A stretch of DNA of 16,299 bases from positions 1-16,299 of the forward strand of contig CAZVWJ010000056.1 of assembly GCA_964631325.1 (NCBI GenBank), in the 5' to 3' direction. The notes under the pieces were generated by a model that did not search any database, was not told the origin of the DNA, and saw only the letters and a program-made list of their open reading frames with translations. How positions within the stretch are numbered: the stretch's first letter is position 1; every line of letters starts with the position of its first letter. This document shows, one piece after another, positions 16,272 to 16,299 of the stretch. The DNA is from CAZVWJ01 sp964631325 (GTDB taxonomy: Bacteria; T1Sed10-126). The translations under genes were made by a program, and so were the position numbers.

Positions 16272-16299
16272 GTTGGTGGTATACTGAATGTATTATGGC

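Overview
The window looks like chromosomal DNA of a diderm, probably anaerobic or facultative bacterium. Two predicted lipoproteins, the split P-protein of the glycine cleavage system and a LipM/LplA-type lipoate gene are compatible with a Firmicutes-like or Halanaerobiales-like lineage, and several proteins (GcvH, GcvPA, GcvPB) are strikingly acidic, which would fit a halophile. This placement is an inference and is weak. Base composition is mixed: the gcv genes are GC-rich, while the stretches around 6.1-9.6 kb and 12.9-13.5 kb are visibly more AT-rich.

Layout. (1) 81-974: a membrane-anchored TerB/DnaJ (DjlA-like) co-chaperone. (2) 1120-6082: a compact + strand operon gcvT-gcvH-gcvPA-gcvPB-lipoate ligase/octanoyltransferase, with short gaps or overlaps throughout. 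It encodes T, H and both P subunits of glycine cleavage plus an enzyme likely to lipoylate H; L-protein is not in the window. (3) 6123-7821: a CgeB-like glycosyltransferase and a small unknown protein. (4) 7827-8345 on the - strand: a DJ-1/PfpI protein, divergent from 8444-9583, a secreted nuclease lipoprotein whose N-terminal half appears to hold two SpoVG-like repeats. (5) 12127-9749 on the - strand: a TlpA/ResA-like thioredoxin, an ABC ATPase interrupted by one in-frame amber codon, and an ABC-2 permease, overlapping one another. (6) 12776-12267 on the - strand: a DUF985 cupin. (7) 13444-12878 on the - strand: a lipoprotein whose body reads as a flagellar rod protein of the FlgC type, with no other flagellar gene nearby. 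(8) 13559-16208 on the + strand: an unknown membrane-anchored protein, then a large polytopic membrane protein broken by an exact 13-bp tandem duplication. The right edge holds another strong ribosome binding site and start codon followed by a very short frame and an 8-bp tandem duplication.

The most interesting items are the FlgC-like lipoprotein, the SpoVG-like/SNase lipoprotein, and the cluster of small lesions (one nonsense codon and two exact tandem duplications) in otherwise healthy-looking genes. No RNA gene, CRISPR array, insertion sequence or riboswitch was recognised. No gene-free stretch exceeds 300 bases; the longest is 14132-14353, and nothing was recognised there beyond the ribosome binding site of the next gene.
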